DNA from: Rhodospirillales bacterium
GTDB taxonomy: Bacteria; Pseudomonadota; Alphaproteobacteria; Rhodospirillales; Defluviicoccaceae
Reading direction: 5' to 3'
Length of the DNA: 64,000 bases
Assembly (NCBI GenBank): GCA_007694935.1
Contig: REES01000093.1
Span: 1 to 64,000, forward strand
Shown here: piece after piece, positions 43,783 through 52,738 of the stretch
Position numbering within the stretch: the stretch's first letter is position 1
Layout of the letters: every line of letters begins with the position of its first letter
The notes under the pieces: generated by a model
Database searches by the model: none
Told to the model about the DNA's origin: nothing
What the model saw: only the letters and a program-made list of their open reading frames with translations
Translations under genes and position numbers: made by a program

Positions 43783-44346
43783 ATGGTAACTCTCACCCGG
43801 ATCTACACCCGCGGCGGCGACCAGGGTCAGACTTCGCTCGGCGACGGCACCCGGGTCGCCAAGCACGATCTCCGGGTCGAGGCGTATGGCACGGTGGATG
43901 AAGCCAACGGCGTCATCGGTCTCGCCCGGGTGCACACAGAAGGCGAGGCCGACGCGATGCTGGCGCGGATCCAGAACGACCTGTTCGATCTCGGCGCCGA
44001 CCTGTGCACGCCCGAGAGCGGCCGCAAGGCCGAGGGCGCGCTTCGGATCGTCGAGGCCCAGGTGGAGCGGCTGGAGCGGGAAATCGACACGCTGAACGGG
44101 GAGTTGAAGCCGCTCACCTCGTTCATCCTCCCGGGGGGGTCGCCGGCGTCCGCCTACCTGCACCTCGGCCGGACGGTGGCACGGCGGGCGGAACGCTTGG
44201 TCACCCGGCTCGCCGAGATTGAGGCGGTCAATCCGGCCACCATCCGCTACCTCAACCGGGTGTCCGACCACCTGTTCGTGCTGGCACGCCACCTCAACGA
44301 CAAGGGTGCCGGCGATGTGTTGTGGGTGCCGGGCGGCAATCGCTGA
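43783..44346 (+). CDS. PduO-type cob(I)alamin adenosyltransferase
   Basis: A 187-residue enzyme that converts cob(I)alamin and ATP to adenosylcobalamin. Signatures: YTRGGDQGQTSLGDGTRV at residues 7-24 (ATP-binding TRTGDxGxT-like loop), the helix EAYGTVDEANGVIGLA, and the corrinoid/ATP region RRAERLV with NRVSDHLFVLAR. Adenosylcobalamin is the cofactor of Ecm, encoded about 4 kb away, so the location is functionally sensible. The ATG at 43783 gives the family start. Confidence 0.93.
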   Translation: MVTLTRIYTRGGDQGQTSLGDGTRVAKHDLRVEAYGTVDEANGVIGLARVHTEGEADAMLARIQNDLFDLGADLCTPESGRKAEGALRIVEAQVERLEREIDTLNGELKPLTSFILPGGSPASAYLHLGRTVARRAERLVTRLAEIEAVNPATIRYLNRVSDHLFVLARHLNDKGAGDVLWVPGGNR

Positions 44347-44396
44347 CCGGCTGCGAACATGACCGTGGGGGCGCTGTCACCGCTTGAGCGGTCGTC

Positions 44397-44762
44397 TCAA
44401 CCGCCCACCCTGACGTGATCCGTGCCCAGGGGGTTCGGATAGCCCTCGGACAGACTGCTGACCGCCTCGGCATGGCAGCGATTAAGGGCCGCGACGATCT
44501 CGGAATCGGTGACCGTCACGCCAGCGGCGCCCAGGTCCTGCGCCACCCTCGCCACCAAGTGGTCGATGCCGGGTCGCTCGAGGTTGAGCGCGACCAGCCC
44601 TCTCGCGTATTCTGCCGCCGCCTCGGGTGCCAAGCCCATGCGCTCCGCGGCCCACTGGCCGAGCAGACGGTTGCGCCGTGCCTGGGCCTTGAAGCGCATC
44701 TCCTCGCTCAGCTTGAAGCGCGCCTCGTGGCTTTGTTCCAGTTCACGCAGGGTATCGCTCAT
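44397..44762 (-). CDS. DUF1476 protein, F1F0-ATPase inhibitor subunit zeta
   Basis: A 121-residue helical protein starting MSDTLRELEQSHEARFKLSE, with EMRFKAQARRNRLLGQWAAE near residue 20-40, the hallmark of the alphaproteobacterial zeta subunit that blocks reverse rotation of the F1F0-ATPase. The inhibitory N-terminus and the four-helix bundle are both present. It converges with the adenosyltransferase gene across about 50 bases. Confidence 0.9.
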   Translation of the reverse strand: MSDTLRELEQSHEARFKLSEEMRFKAQARRNRLLGQWAAERMGLAPEAAAEYARGLVALNLERPGIDHLVARVAQDLGAAGVTVTDSEIVAALNRCHAEAVSSLSEGYPNPLGTDHVRVGG

Positions 44763-44881
44763 GTCTCATTCCAGTCCGTTAACCATCGTGCAGCCAACCG
44801 TATGTAGACGTGGCGGCATGGCCCCGCAATGACACCGTGCCGACCGGCCCCTGGGGCCGGGCCCCGCTTCCGGATGCAGCC

Positions 44882-45673
44882 ATGTGCACCGTGGTAATTC
44901 TCCGCAGGCCCGGTCACCCTTGGCCCCTGCTGCTGGCGGCCAACCGGGACGAGATGGCCGACCGTCCCTGGCTGCCGCCGGGCCGCCACTGGCCCGACCG
45001 TAGGGATGTCACCGCCGGCATGGATGTGCTGGCGGGCGGCACTTGGCTCGGCATCAACGATGCCAGGGTGGTGGCGGGCGTGCTCAACCGGATCAACACC
45101 CTGGGCCCCGCACCGGGCCTCAGGAGCCGGGGCGAGTTGCCGCTGGAGGCCCTCGATCACGCCGATGCCGGCACCGCCGCCCGGGCGCTGTCCGCCCTCG
45201 ATCCGGATGCCTACCGGCCGTTCAACCTGTTCATCGCCGATGCCCGCGAAGCGTTCTGGATCCGCGCGACCGACGCCGATGAGGGCGAAAACGGTCCCGG
45301 CCGGCTTGACCTGTTCCCAATTCCGGCCGGCCTGTCCATGCTCACCGCGTACGACCTCAACGACATCGGCTCGCCCCGGATCGGCCGCCACCTGCCGCGA
45401 TTCCGTGACGTTCCGGCGCCCGACCCGGAGTGCGGCGACTGGTCCGGCTGGACCGCCCTCATGACCGACCGCAGCCACGACCCCGCGGCCGGACCCGGCG
45501 GCGCCATGACGGTGGTGACCGACACCGGTTTCGGGACCGTGTGCTCCAGCCTGCTGGCGCTTCCGGCACAGGATCGTCGGGGGGTAAAGCCGGTATGGCG
45601 GTTCGCCGCCGGCCGACCGCCGGACGCCCCCTACCGGCCGATCCTGCCCGAGCCCGTAGAGCGCTCGGCGTGA
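44882..45673 (+). CDS. NRDE family (TANGO2-like) protein
   Basis: A 263-residue protein starting MCTVVILRRPGHPWPLLLAANRDE, with the diagnostic N-terminal Cys and NRDE motif (about residues 21-24) and the GGTWLGIN phrase near residue 55. It has the Ntn-hydrolase-like layout of the family, which is linked to heme or lipid handling in eukaryotes; the bacterial role is unsettled. The ATG at 44882 puts Cys at position 2, as in the family. A GGGG-rich leader and no clear ribosome-binding site precede it. Confidence 0.87.
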   Translation: MCTVVILRRPGHPWPLLLAANRDEMADRPWLPPGRHWPDRRDVTAGMDVLAGGTWLGINDARVVAGVLNRINTLGPAPGLRSRGELPLEALDHADAGTAARALSALDPDAYRPFNLFIADAREAFWIRATDADEGENGPGRLDLFPIPAGLSMLTAYDLNDIGSPRIGRHLPRFRDVPAPDPECGDWSGWTALMTDRSHDPAAGPGGAMTVVTDTGFGTVCSSLLALPAQDRRGVKPVWRFAAGRPPDAPYRPILPEPVERSA

Positions 45674-45748
45674 ATAGCCGCCGCGGCACGGCGATGCCCG
45701 GCCAGCCGGAGCCCGTGGCCGCCGGGGAGGGGTCGATGGGTGAGGGCT

Positions 45749-45824
45749 TGGCGTCCCCTAGGGGATTCGAACCCCTGTTGCCGCCGTGAGAGGGCGGTGT
45801 CCTAGGCCTCTAGACGAAGGGGAC
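45749..45824 (-). tRNA. tRNA-Glu (anticodon CTC)
   Basis: On the minus strand the gene begins GTCCCCTTCGTCTAGAGG. The acceptor stem pairs GTCCCCT with AGGGGAC, the anticodon arm is CCGCC-CTCTCAC-GGCGG giving CTC at positions 34-36, and the T arm is AGGGG-TTCGAAT-CCCCT. Discriminator G and a CCA end are encoded (45752-45749). It reads GAG codons, very common in this GC-rich genome, and its U34 relatives are MnmA substrates. Confidence 0.95.
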
Positions 45825-45899
45825 CTCGAGAGCACCACACTTACCCGATGCGCACCTTTGGGATCAAGCCCGGATCTCTCGCCCGGCCCCACCCCACCG

Positions 45900-47687
45900 T
45901 CAGCGATAGAGGGCGTCGAGAGCCTCCCCGTAGCGATCGCGGATGCTGTGGCGGCGGATCTTGAGGGTCGGCGTGAGTTGGTTGTTGTCGATCCCGAACG
46001 GCTCCGGCGCGACGGCGAACCGCCGCACTTTCTCGATGGCCGAGAGCTTGGCGTTGACCCGGTCCACCACCGCCGCCAGTGCCCGCCGGAACTCGGCGTC
46101 TTCGGCCAGCGCCGCCGGATCCGCGGCCTTGCCGGCCTTAGCCGCCCAAGCCTTCATCCAGTCCGCATCAGGTACCAGCAAGGCGACCAGATGCGGGCGG
46201 CGGTCGCCGTAGACCATCGCCTGGGCGATCTCCCGCTCCAGGGTGAGGATGCCTTCGACCCGCACCGGTGAGATGTTGTCGCCGCCGGAGATGACGATGA
46301 TGTCCTTCTTGCGGTCGGTGATGATGAGGTGACCGTCGCCGTCGAACCTGCCGATGTCGCCGGTGTGCAGCCAGCCATCGCGGATCACCTGGCGGGTCGC
46401 CTCCGGATTCTCCCAGTAGCCCCGCATCACCAGCCCGCCGCGGACCAGGATCTCGCCGTCATCGGCGAGGCGCACCTCCACGTTCTTGAGCGGTGGCCCG
46501 ACCGTGTGGATCTTCGCCCGGCCCGGGCGGTTGACGCTGATCACCGGCCCGGCCTCCGTCTGACCGTAGCCTTGCAGCACCGGCAGGCCGAGAGCCTGGA
46601 AGAACAGGCCGATCTCGACGTTGAGCGCGGCGCCTCCGGACACCAGCGCCTTGAGCCGGCCACCGAACACCGCACGCACTTTCTGCCGCACCACCCGGTC
46701 CAGCAGACGGTCGGTCAGGCGGTCGCCAAGACCCAGGCTTTCCGGGTTCTGGTAGCGCGCGCGCCCGAGATCGAGAGCGCGGTGGAAAAGACGCCGCTTG
46801 AGCGGGGAGGCCCGGCGGACCCCGAGGGTGATCCGGTGGTGCAAGGCCTCGTAAAGCCGGGGCACCGCGGCCATGATCGTCGGCCGCGCTGCCAGCATGT
46901 CGGCGGTCAAGGTTTCAACCCCCTCGGCATAGTAGATCTCGGCGCCGATGGCGATGGGGAAGAATTGCCCGGCGGTGTGCTCGTAGGCATGGGACAGCGG
47001 CAGGTACGACAGGTACACCTCTCCCGCGAGCCCGAGGGGGGCCAGGGCATCCTCGGCCCCGGCGCAATTGTGCAGGAGCGCCCCATGATGCAGCATCACG
47101 CCCTTGGGCGCCCCGCCGGTCCCGGAGGTATAGATGAGGCAGGCGAGATCTTCCGCCGTGAAGCGCTCGGCGGCCTTGGCGACGTCATCATCGGCGCGCT
47201 CCCCCTCCGCCATCACCGCCGCCCAGTCCAGGAGTTCGCCGTTGATCCGCTGCTGCAAAGGAATCGATTCCAGGGTGATCACGAATCGCGCCTCGGCAGA
47301 GCGGATCACCGCCGGCAGCAGGCGTTGCGCCAGCCGCTCGGTCGACACGATCACGCCCCGCGCCCCGCTGTTCTCCAGGATGTGCTGATGATCGGCTTCG
47401 GTGTTGGTGGTGTAGGCCGGCACGGTGACCGCCCCGGCCGCCATGATCGCGATGTCGGCGATCAGCCATTCGGGCCGGTTCTCGGCACAAAGGACGATGC
47501 GGTCGCCGGGCTCGACGCCGATGGCTCTGAGGCCGCGGGCGAGGGCCGAGACTTGGTTGGCGGTCTCGATCCAGGTCAGCGGCTGGTAGGTGCCCTCCCG
47601 CTTGGCCCAGAGGAACGGGCGATCGCCGAAGCGCTTGGCCTGGGCGAAGAAAAGGGTGACGAGGTTGGGCCAGCGCTCCGGCTTCAT
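45900..47687 (-). CDS. Long-chain fatty-acid--CoA ligase / AMP-dependent synthetase
   Basis: A 595-residue adenylate-forming enzyme of the FadD15/Faa type. Motifs: the P-loop YTSGTGGAPKGVML near residue 190, the YGQTEAGP adenine site near residue 370, HTGDIGRFDGDG (A8 region) near 448 and the hinge/lysine region DRKKDIIVISGGDNISP. It activates long-chain fatty acids with ATP and CoA. AAGGAG six bases upstream sets the ATG at 47687. It diverges from pepF across 133 bases and has the tRNA-Glu gene downstream. Confidence 0.9.
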   Translation of the reverse strand: MKPERWPNLVTLFFAQAKRFGDRPFLWAKREGTYQPLTWIETANQVSALARGLRAIGVEPGDRIVLCAENRPEWLIADIAIMAAGAVTVPAYTTNTEADHQHILENSGARGVIVSTERLAQRLLPAVIRSAEARFVITLESIPLQQRINGELLDWAAVMAEGERADDDVAKAAERFTAEDLACLIYTSGTGGAPKGVMLHHGALLHNCAGAEDALAPLGLAGEVYLSYLPLSHAYEHTAGQFFPIAIGAEIYYAEGVETLTADMLAARPTIMAAVPRLYEALHHRITLGVRRASPLKRRLFHRALDLGRARYQNPESLGLGDRLTDRLLDRVVRQKVRAVFGGRLKALVSGGAALNVEIGLFFQALGLPVLQGYGQTEAGPVISVNRPGRAKIHTVGPPLKNVEVRLADDGEILVRGGLVMRGYWENPEATRQVIRDGWLHTGDIGRFDGDGHLIITDRKKDIIVISGGDNISPVRVEGILTLEREIAQAMVYGDRRPHLVALLVPDADWMKAWAAKAGKAADPAALAEDAEFRRALAAVVDRVNAKLSAIEKVRRFAVAPEPFGIDNNQLTPTLKIRRHSIRDRYGEALDALYR

Positions 47688-47820
47688 GACGGCTCCTTCT
47701 GGGCATGGTCACGGTGAGGTACGATCGACAGTGGCAAGGGGATGGCGCTCCGCGGTCCCGGCCTTGTGGTCGCGGAGCCGACGGCCCAATATACGGTCAA
47801 GTCGTACAAGGAGGAACCGA

Positions 47821-49623
47821 GTGGGCGAAATCAAGCCAGTGATGCGATCGGCCGAAGGGGTTTCCATGGAGATTCCGGCATGGAACCTGGGCGATCTTTA
47901 CGCCGGACCGGACGATCCGGCCCTGGCGGCGGCGCTCGATGACGCACGGCGGGATTCGGAGGCGTTCCACGCCGCCTACGCGGGGCGCCTGGCCTTGCTT
48001 TCCGGTGAAGAACTCGGCACCGCTATTGCGCGCTACGAGAACATCATGGAACGGCTTCAACGTGTGCTGTCCTACGCCCAGCTCTATTTCGCCGAGGACA
48101 TGAGTGATCCCGAACGCGGCCGATTCCAGCAAACGATCCAGGAGCACTACAACGCGATTACAGTGGAGCTGCTGTTTTTCACCCTGGAATTGAACCGCAT
48201 CGACGACACCGTCCTGGACTCCCAGTGCAGCCATCCTCTGGCAGCCAAGTATCGCCCATGGCTGCGGGATCAGCGGGTGTTCCGGCCGCATCAGCTCGCC
48301 GACGACGTGGAGGCGATCCTGCACGAAAAGGCGGTGGCCGGCCGCAACGCCTGGATCCGGCTGTTCGAACAGACCCTGGCGCGGTTGCGCTGTCCCGTCG
48401 ATGGCGAGGATCGCACCCTCACCGACCTGCTCAACATGATGTCCCACGCCGACCCGGCACGACGGCGCGACGCCGCCCGGGCCCTCGGCAGCGGACTGGC
48501 CGACCAGATCGAGTTGCTGGCCCTGGTCACCAACACCCTGGCCAAGGACAAGGAGATCGAGGACCGCTACCGCCGCTATCCCACCCCGGTCTCCCACCGC
48601 AATCTTGCCAATCGGGTCGAGGATCAGGTGGTGGATGCCCTGGTGACGGCAATCCAGTCGGCCTACGACGCCCTGGCGCACCGCTACTACCGCCTCAAGG
48701 CGCGCTGGTTTGGCGTGGACGCCCTCGACTACTGGGACCGCAATGCACCGCTGCCGGGTGGCGAAGAACGCACGTTCACCTGGGCCGAGGCTCGCCACAC
48801 CGTTCTGGACGCCTTTCAGCGCTTCCACCCGACCCTGGCCGAGGTGGCAAGCCCATTCTTCAGTGAGGGCTGGATCGACGCCCAGCCCCGTCCGGGCAAG
48901 GAGCCGGGGGCGTTCTCGCATCCCACGGTGCCGTCGGTCCACCCCTACATCCTGCTCAACTACTACGGCCGGCCGCGGGACGTGACCACCCTCGCCCACG
49001 AGCTCGGCCACGGCGTGCATCAGCAGCTCGCCGGCCGGCAGGGCGCGCTGATGGCCGACACGCCGCTTACCCTGGCGGAGACCGCCTCGGTGTTCGGCGA
49101 GATGCTGGTGTTCCGGGCGGTGCTGGAGGGCGTGAGCGATCCGGATCAGCGGCGCCGGCTCCTCGCCGCCAAGGTCGAAGACATGCTCAACACGGTGGTC
49201 CGGCAGATCGCCTTCTATGAATTCGAGCGGCTTGTCCATGAGGAGCGCCGGAACGGGGAGTTGTCACCGGAGCGTCTTGGCGAGATTTGGTTCGAGGTGC
49301 AGCGCACGAGTCTCGGACCTGCCATCCGCTTTCATGACGAGTATAAGTATTTTTGGTCATACATTCCGCATTTCATTCACTCTCCCTTCTATGTTTATGC
49401 GTACGCATTTGGAGACTGCCTGGTTAATGCCCTGTACAATGTCTATCGGACCGGATTCGACCGTTTCGAAGAACATTATATCGATATGCTTCAGGCCGGC
49501 GGCACCCGTGGCCACCATGACCTGCTGCAACCGTTCGGACTGGACGCCCGTGATCCGCAATTCTGGCGCGGCGGCCTGGACGTCATCGTCGGGCTGATCG
49601 ACGAGCTGGAAGCGCTCGGCTGA
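47821..49623 (+). CDS. pepF: Oligoendopeptidase F (M3 family)
   Basis: A 600-residue zinc metallopeptidase that degrades short peptides in the cytosol. The M3 zinc site is LAHELGHGVHQQLA (HExGHxxH) near residue 395, with the third ligand Glu in LAETASVFGEML. The start is a GTG at 47821 with a strong AAGGAGG six bases before; in-frame ATGs at 47842 and 47866 are alternatives. The C-terminal YIPHFIHSPFYVYAYAFGD is typical of PepF. Note the local AT-richer stretch at 49335-49500, unlike the rest of the gene. Confidence 0.94.
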   Translation: MGEIKPVMRSAEGVSMEIPAWNLGDLYAGPDDPALAAALDDARRDSEAFHAAYAGRLALLSGEELGTAIARYENIMERLQRVLSYAQLYFAEDMSDPERGRFQQTIQEHYNAITVELLFFTLELNRIDDTVLDSQCSHPLAAKYRPWLRDQRVFRPHQLADDVEAILHEKAVAGRNAWIRLFEQTLARLRCPVDGEDRTLTDLLNMMSHADPARRRDAARALGSGLADQIELLALVTNTLAKDKEIEDRYRRYPTPVSHRNLANRVEDQVVDALVTAIQSAYDALAHRYYRLKARWFGVDALDYWDRNAPLPGGEERTFTWAEARHTVLDAFQRFHPTLAEVASPFFSEGWIDAQPRPGKEPGAFSHPTVPSVHPYILLNYYGRPRDVTTLAHELGHGVHQQLAGRQGALMADTPLTLAETASVFGEMLVFRAVLEGVSDPDQRRRLLAAKVEDMLNTVVRQIAFYEFERLVHEERRNGELSPERLGEIWFEVQRTSLGPAIRFHDEYKYFWSYIPHFIHSPFYVYAYAFGDCLVNALYNVYRTGFDRFEEHYIDMLQAGGTRGHHDLLQPFGLDARDPQFWRGGLDVIVGLIDELEALG

Positions 49624-49741
49624 GCGGCCGTCCGGGAAGCAGGCGCATTCCCGGCTTTTTCACGCCGCAGGCCGCCCCCATATGTGCATCGAGTGGTCGC
49701 GACCGCGGCCTGACGGCACCAACGGGAGAGAGCAACGCCGC

Positions 49742-51118
49742 ATGCCCGAGAACGGGTCGACCCCGATCAAGCCGCGAGACGTCGAGCGCGACACCTTCGG
49801 CGGTCGTTTCATGCGCTACGCCCGCGTCGGTACCGCCATGGGCTCGGCCGCCGCGCGCTTCGCCGGCGGTCGCTTCCTCGGGATCACCATCGACAACCCG
49901 CAGCATGCCGCGGAGCTGACGGCGGCGCTGGGCGGCCTCAAGGGGCCGCTGATGAAGGTGGCGCAGATTGCGTCCACCGTTCCTGACGTTCTTCCCGAAG
50001 CCTACGCCACCGAGCTCTCCCAGCTTCAGGCTAATGCCCCACCGATGGGCTGGGCCTTCGTCAAGCGGCGGATGTCGACGGAACTGGGCCCGGACTGGCA
50101 GCAGCGGTTCGCCAGCTTCGAGCGGGAGGCGGCAGCGGCGGCCTCGCTCGGCCAGGTGCACCGGGCGACCGCTTTGGACCGCCGGGCGCTGGCCTGCAAG
50201 CTGCAGTATCCCGACATGGCTTCGGCGGTCGAGGCGGATCTTCGCCAACTCTGGGTCGTGTTCTCGATCTATCGCCGGTATGACAAGGCGATCGACCCTC
50301 GGGAGGTCCACGCCGAGCTTTCGGAGCGCCTCCGCGAGGAGTTGGACTATGGCCGTGAGGCCCGGCACATGGGCCTCTATGCCCGGATGCTGGCCGACGA
50401 GCCCGGGGTGCACGTTCCGGAACCCCTGCCGGAATTGTGCACCGACCGTTTGCTGACCATGACTTGGCTCTCGGGCGACCCGATCCTGCGCTATGTCGAC
50501 CGTCACCTGGAGGATCGCAACGCAGTTGCCGTCAACATGTTCCGGGCGTGGTACGTGCCCCTCTATCAGTGCGGGGTGATCCACGGCGACCCGCACCTCG
50601 GCAACTACACGGTTCGCCCCGACAGCACCATCAATCTTCTCGACTTCGGCTGCATCCGCGTCTTCAAGCCGTCATTCGTGCGGGCAGTGATCGATCTCTA
50701 CCGCGCGCTCTGCCACGACGATCCGGATCTGGCGGTCCATGCCTACCAGACCTGGGGCTTCCACAACCTCAATCGGGACATGATCGAGATCCTGAACCAG
50801 TGGGCCCGGTTCCTGTACCGCCCGCTGATGGAAGACAAGGTGCAGCGCATCCAGGATGACGGCGGCACCCAGTACGGCGCCAAGGTGGCCGCCAAAGTTC
50901 ATCAGGACCTGCGACGGACCGGCGGCGTGACGCCGCCCCGGGAATTCGTGCTGATGGACCGGGCCGCCATCGGCCTCGGCGGCGTCTTCACCCGGCTGCG
51001 CGCCGAGATCAACTGGCACCGGATGTTCCACACGCTGATCGAGGACTTCGACGAGGAAGCCCTGCGCCGCCGGCAGTCGAAGGCGCTCTCCGAGTTCGCT
51101 CTGCCGGTACCTCAGTAA
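49742..51118 (+). CDS. ABC1/AarF (UbiB/ADCK-like) kinase family protein
   Basis: A 458-residue atypical kinase-like protein. The N-terminal KxGQ-type segment is GPLMKVAQIAS near residue 77, the ATP lysine lies in ACKLQYPDM (about residue 155), and the catalytic and metal motifs are HGDPHLGNYTV near residue 280 and LLDFGCIR near residue 300. ABC1 proteins support ubiquinone synthesis or lipid handling through an ATPase activity. An alanine-rich stretch (EREAAAAASLGQVHRA) replaces the usual Ala-rich nucleotide loop. GGGAGAGAG precedes the ATG. The gene is 118 bases after pepF. Confidence 0.88.
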   Translation: MPENGSTPIKPRDVERDTFGGRFMRYARVGTAMGSAAARFAGGRFLGITIDNPQHAAELTAALGGLKGPLMKVAQIASTVPDVLPEAYATELSQLQANAPPMGWAFVKRRMSTELGPDWQQRFASFEREAAAAASLGQVHRATALDRRALACKLQYPDMASAVEADLRQLWVVFSIYRRYDKAIDPREVHAELSERLREELDYGREARHMGLYARMLADEPGVHVPEPLPELCTDRLLTMTWLSGDPILRYVDRHLEDRNAVAVNMFRAWYVPLYQCGVIHGDPHLGNYTVRPDSTINLLDFGCIRVFKPSFVRAVIDLYRALCHDDPDLAVHAYQTWGFHNLNRDMIEILNQWARFLYRPLMEDKVQRIQDDGGTQYGAKVAAKVHQDLRRTGGVTPPREFVLMDRAAIGLGGVFTRLRAEINWHRMFHTLIEDFDEEALRRRQSKALSEFALPVPQ

Positions 51119-51155
51119 ATCCGCCGGCCGGTCGCCGCTTCCGCGGGGGCGCGGT

Positions 51156-51362
51156 TCAGGCGCAGAGTTGGATCGGCGCCCCAGTGTTCTGATAACGCCG
51201 CTGCGCGAGCGCGGTCGCCGCTTGGCGGGCCTCCGCGTAGGTGCCGGCATGGCAGAAGGTGGAACCATCCGGCATCCGGAAATACCACAGCCGGTAGCCG
51301 CGCGGCTTGCGCCGGTGTGCCCACTCGTAACGCACGGTGCTGATCTCGATATAGTGGGTCAT
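51156..51362 (-). CDS. Small conserved-looking hypothetical protein
   Basis: A 68-residue protein starting MTHYIEISTVRYEWAHRRKP and continuing WYFRMPDGSTFCHAGTYAEA with a C-terminal helix (RQAATALAQRRYQN). The Tyr/Trp/Arg-rich strand pattern looks like a small beta-sheet protein. No family name recognised. The ATG at 51362 has GAGGA about nine bases upstream. It converges with the AarF-like gene. Confidence 0.5.
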   Translation of the reverse strand: MTHYIEISTVRYEWAHRRKPRGYRLWYFRMPDGSTFCHAGTYAEARQAATALAQRRYQNTGAPIQLCA

Positions 51363-51830
51363 CGTCGTCAATCCTCAACCCGTTGGGCCGCCGCCGATTA
51401 TGACCCAAATGGGTCACACCACCAAGCGCAATCCGAACCGGCGCACGGGGTTGCCCTCTGTGCGCCTTCTCGTCCACCGCCGATCGCCGCCAACAGTCCG
51501 CAACCACGCCCACCACCGACGCGCTTGCATCGGGTTCGACTGTGTGATCCAACGGACGGCAACAGTGGCAATATTCGGTCCCCGGCACGTCCATTTCAAG
51601 ACACAAACACAGGGGCCTCGCTTCCGACTCAACGATATCAGGGCCTTAGCGGGGGCGTCGCCCCCTGCCTGGGCCCGATTTTGCCCCTTGGCAACGGAGG
51701 GGTTCCGGGGCTCCCGCACCGTCCGGCACGGGCCTGTTGATTTCGCAGCCCTTTTCATCGCGAATCACGCGCCGATCGGACGCCGGCCGGCAGCCCAGGC
51801 CGAGACAGCGGATACCCGGAGGTCACCACG
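51363..51830. other. Gap with a perfect small palindrome and no recognised gene
   Basis: This 468-base spacer separates the 51156 gene from the divergent hydrolase gene. It is AT-richer in its middle (51550-51640). TGACCCAAATGGGTCA at 51401-51416 is a 7-base inverted repeat with a two-base centre, about 40 bases upstream of the small gene. I see no coding frame. Confidence 0.45.
51401..51416. promoter_or_regulatory. Operator-like palindrome upstream of the small hypothetical gene
   Basis: TGACCCA-AA-TGGGTCA is a perfect inverted repeat of the size bound by dimeric helix-turn-helix regulators. It lies about 40 bases before the 51362 start on the minus strand. No regulator gene is adjacent, so its use is unknown. 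Confidence 0.35.
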
Positions 51831-52647
51831 GTGATACGGATGTTCCTGGAGATCGCCGGTACCCGGCTGGAGGCCGCGTGGATCGGTTCAGGCCCGGCTG
51901 ATTCGCAGCATGGCCGCCCAATCCTGGTGTTTCTGCATGACGGGCTCGGCTGCGTCGACCTGTGGCGGGGCTTCCCGGAGCGCCTGTGCCGGAAGGCCGG
52001 CCTTGGCGGCTTTCTTTACAGCCGGGCCGGCTACGGCCGGTCTGACCCCATTCCCCTGCCCCGGCCGCTGGATTACGAGACGGTCGAGGGCGTCACCGTG
52101 CTGCCGCACGTGCTGGAAGCGGCCGGCATCGGCGACGCCATCCTGGTCGGCCACAGTGATGGCGCCACCATGGCCCTGCTCTGTTGCGGCGGCACCCCGG
52201 CGGCGGGCATCCGCGGCATCATCGCCATGGCGCCCCACGTCTTCAACGAGGACCGGTCCGTCGCCGGCATCATCGCCGCCCGGCAGGCCTACCGGGAAGG
52301 CGACCTGCGTGCCCGCCTCGCCCGCGTCCATGGTGCCAACGTCGACTGCGCTTTTCTCGGCTGGAGCGGTGCGTGGCTGGACCCCGGCTTCCGCCACTGG
52401 AACATCGAGCCGGTGCTCGCCGACGTCCGGGTGCCGGTGCTGGTGATCCAGGGCGAGGACGACGAGTACGGCACCCTCGCCCAGGTCGACGCCATCCGCG
52501 CCGGCGCGGGCGGGCCGGTCCAAACGGTCGTGTTGCCCGGGTTGCGGCCATGTTCCCTACCGGGACCAGCCGGTGGCCACCATCGAGGCTTGTGCCGCCT
52601 TTGTCGCCAGCCTTGTCGACGGGCCCGCTGCACCGCATCAGGCCTGA
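51831..52647 (+). pseudogene. Alpha/beta hydrolase with a C-terminal frameshift
   Basis: The GTG at 51831 (GGAGG eight bases before) opens an alpha/beta hydrolase: LVFLHDGLGCVDLWRGFPER, SRAGYGRSDP and the nucleophile elbow VGHSDGATMA (Ser), with the acid residue in IQGEDDEYGT. After VVLPG the frame breaks: the uncorrected reading gives a low-complexity LRPCSLPGPAGG tail ending at 52658. Removing one G at 52539-52541 restores CGHVPYRDQPVATIEACAAF and ends at the TGA at 52645-52647. The lost segment holds the catalytic His (CGHVPY), so as written the enzyme would be inactive. A base-calling error is equally possible. Confidence 0.8.
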
Positions 52648-52738
52648 GCGTGGGATGATGAGGGGCCGGGATGGGCGCCGCCGTTGCGCCTGCGCCCGGC
52701 CCCTTCACGGTGACAACGAGGGCTGCCGCCGGTGGCGC

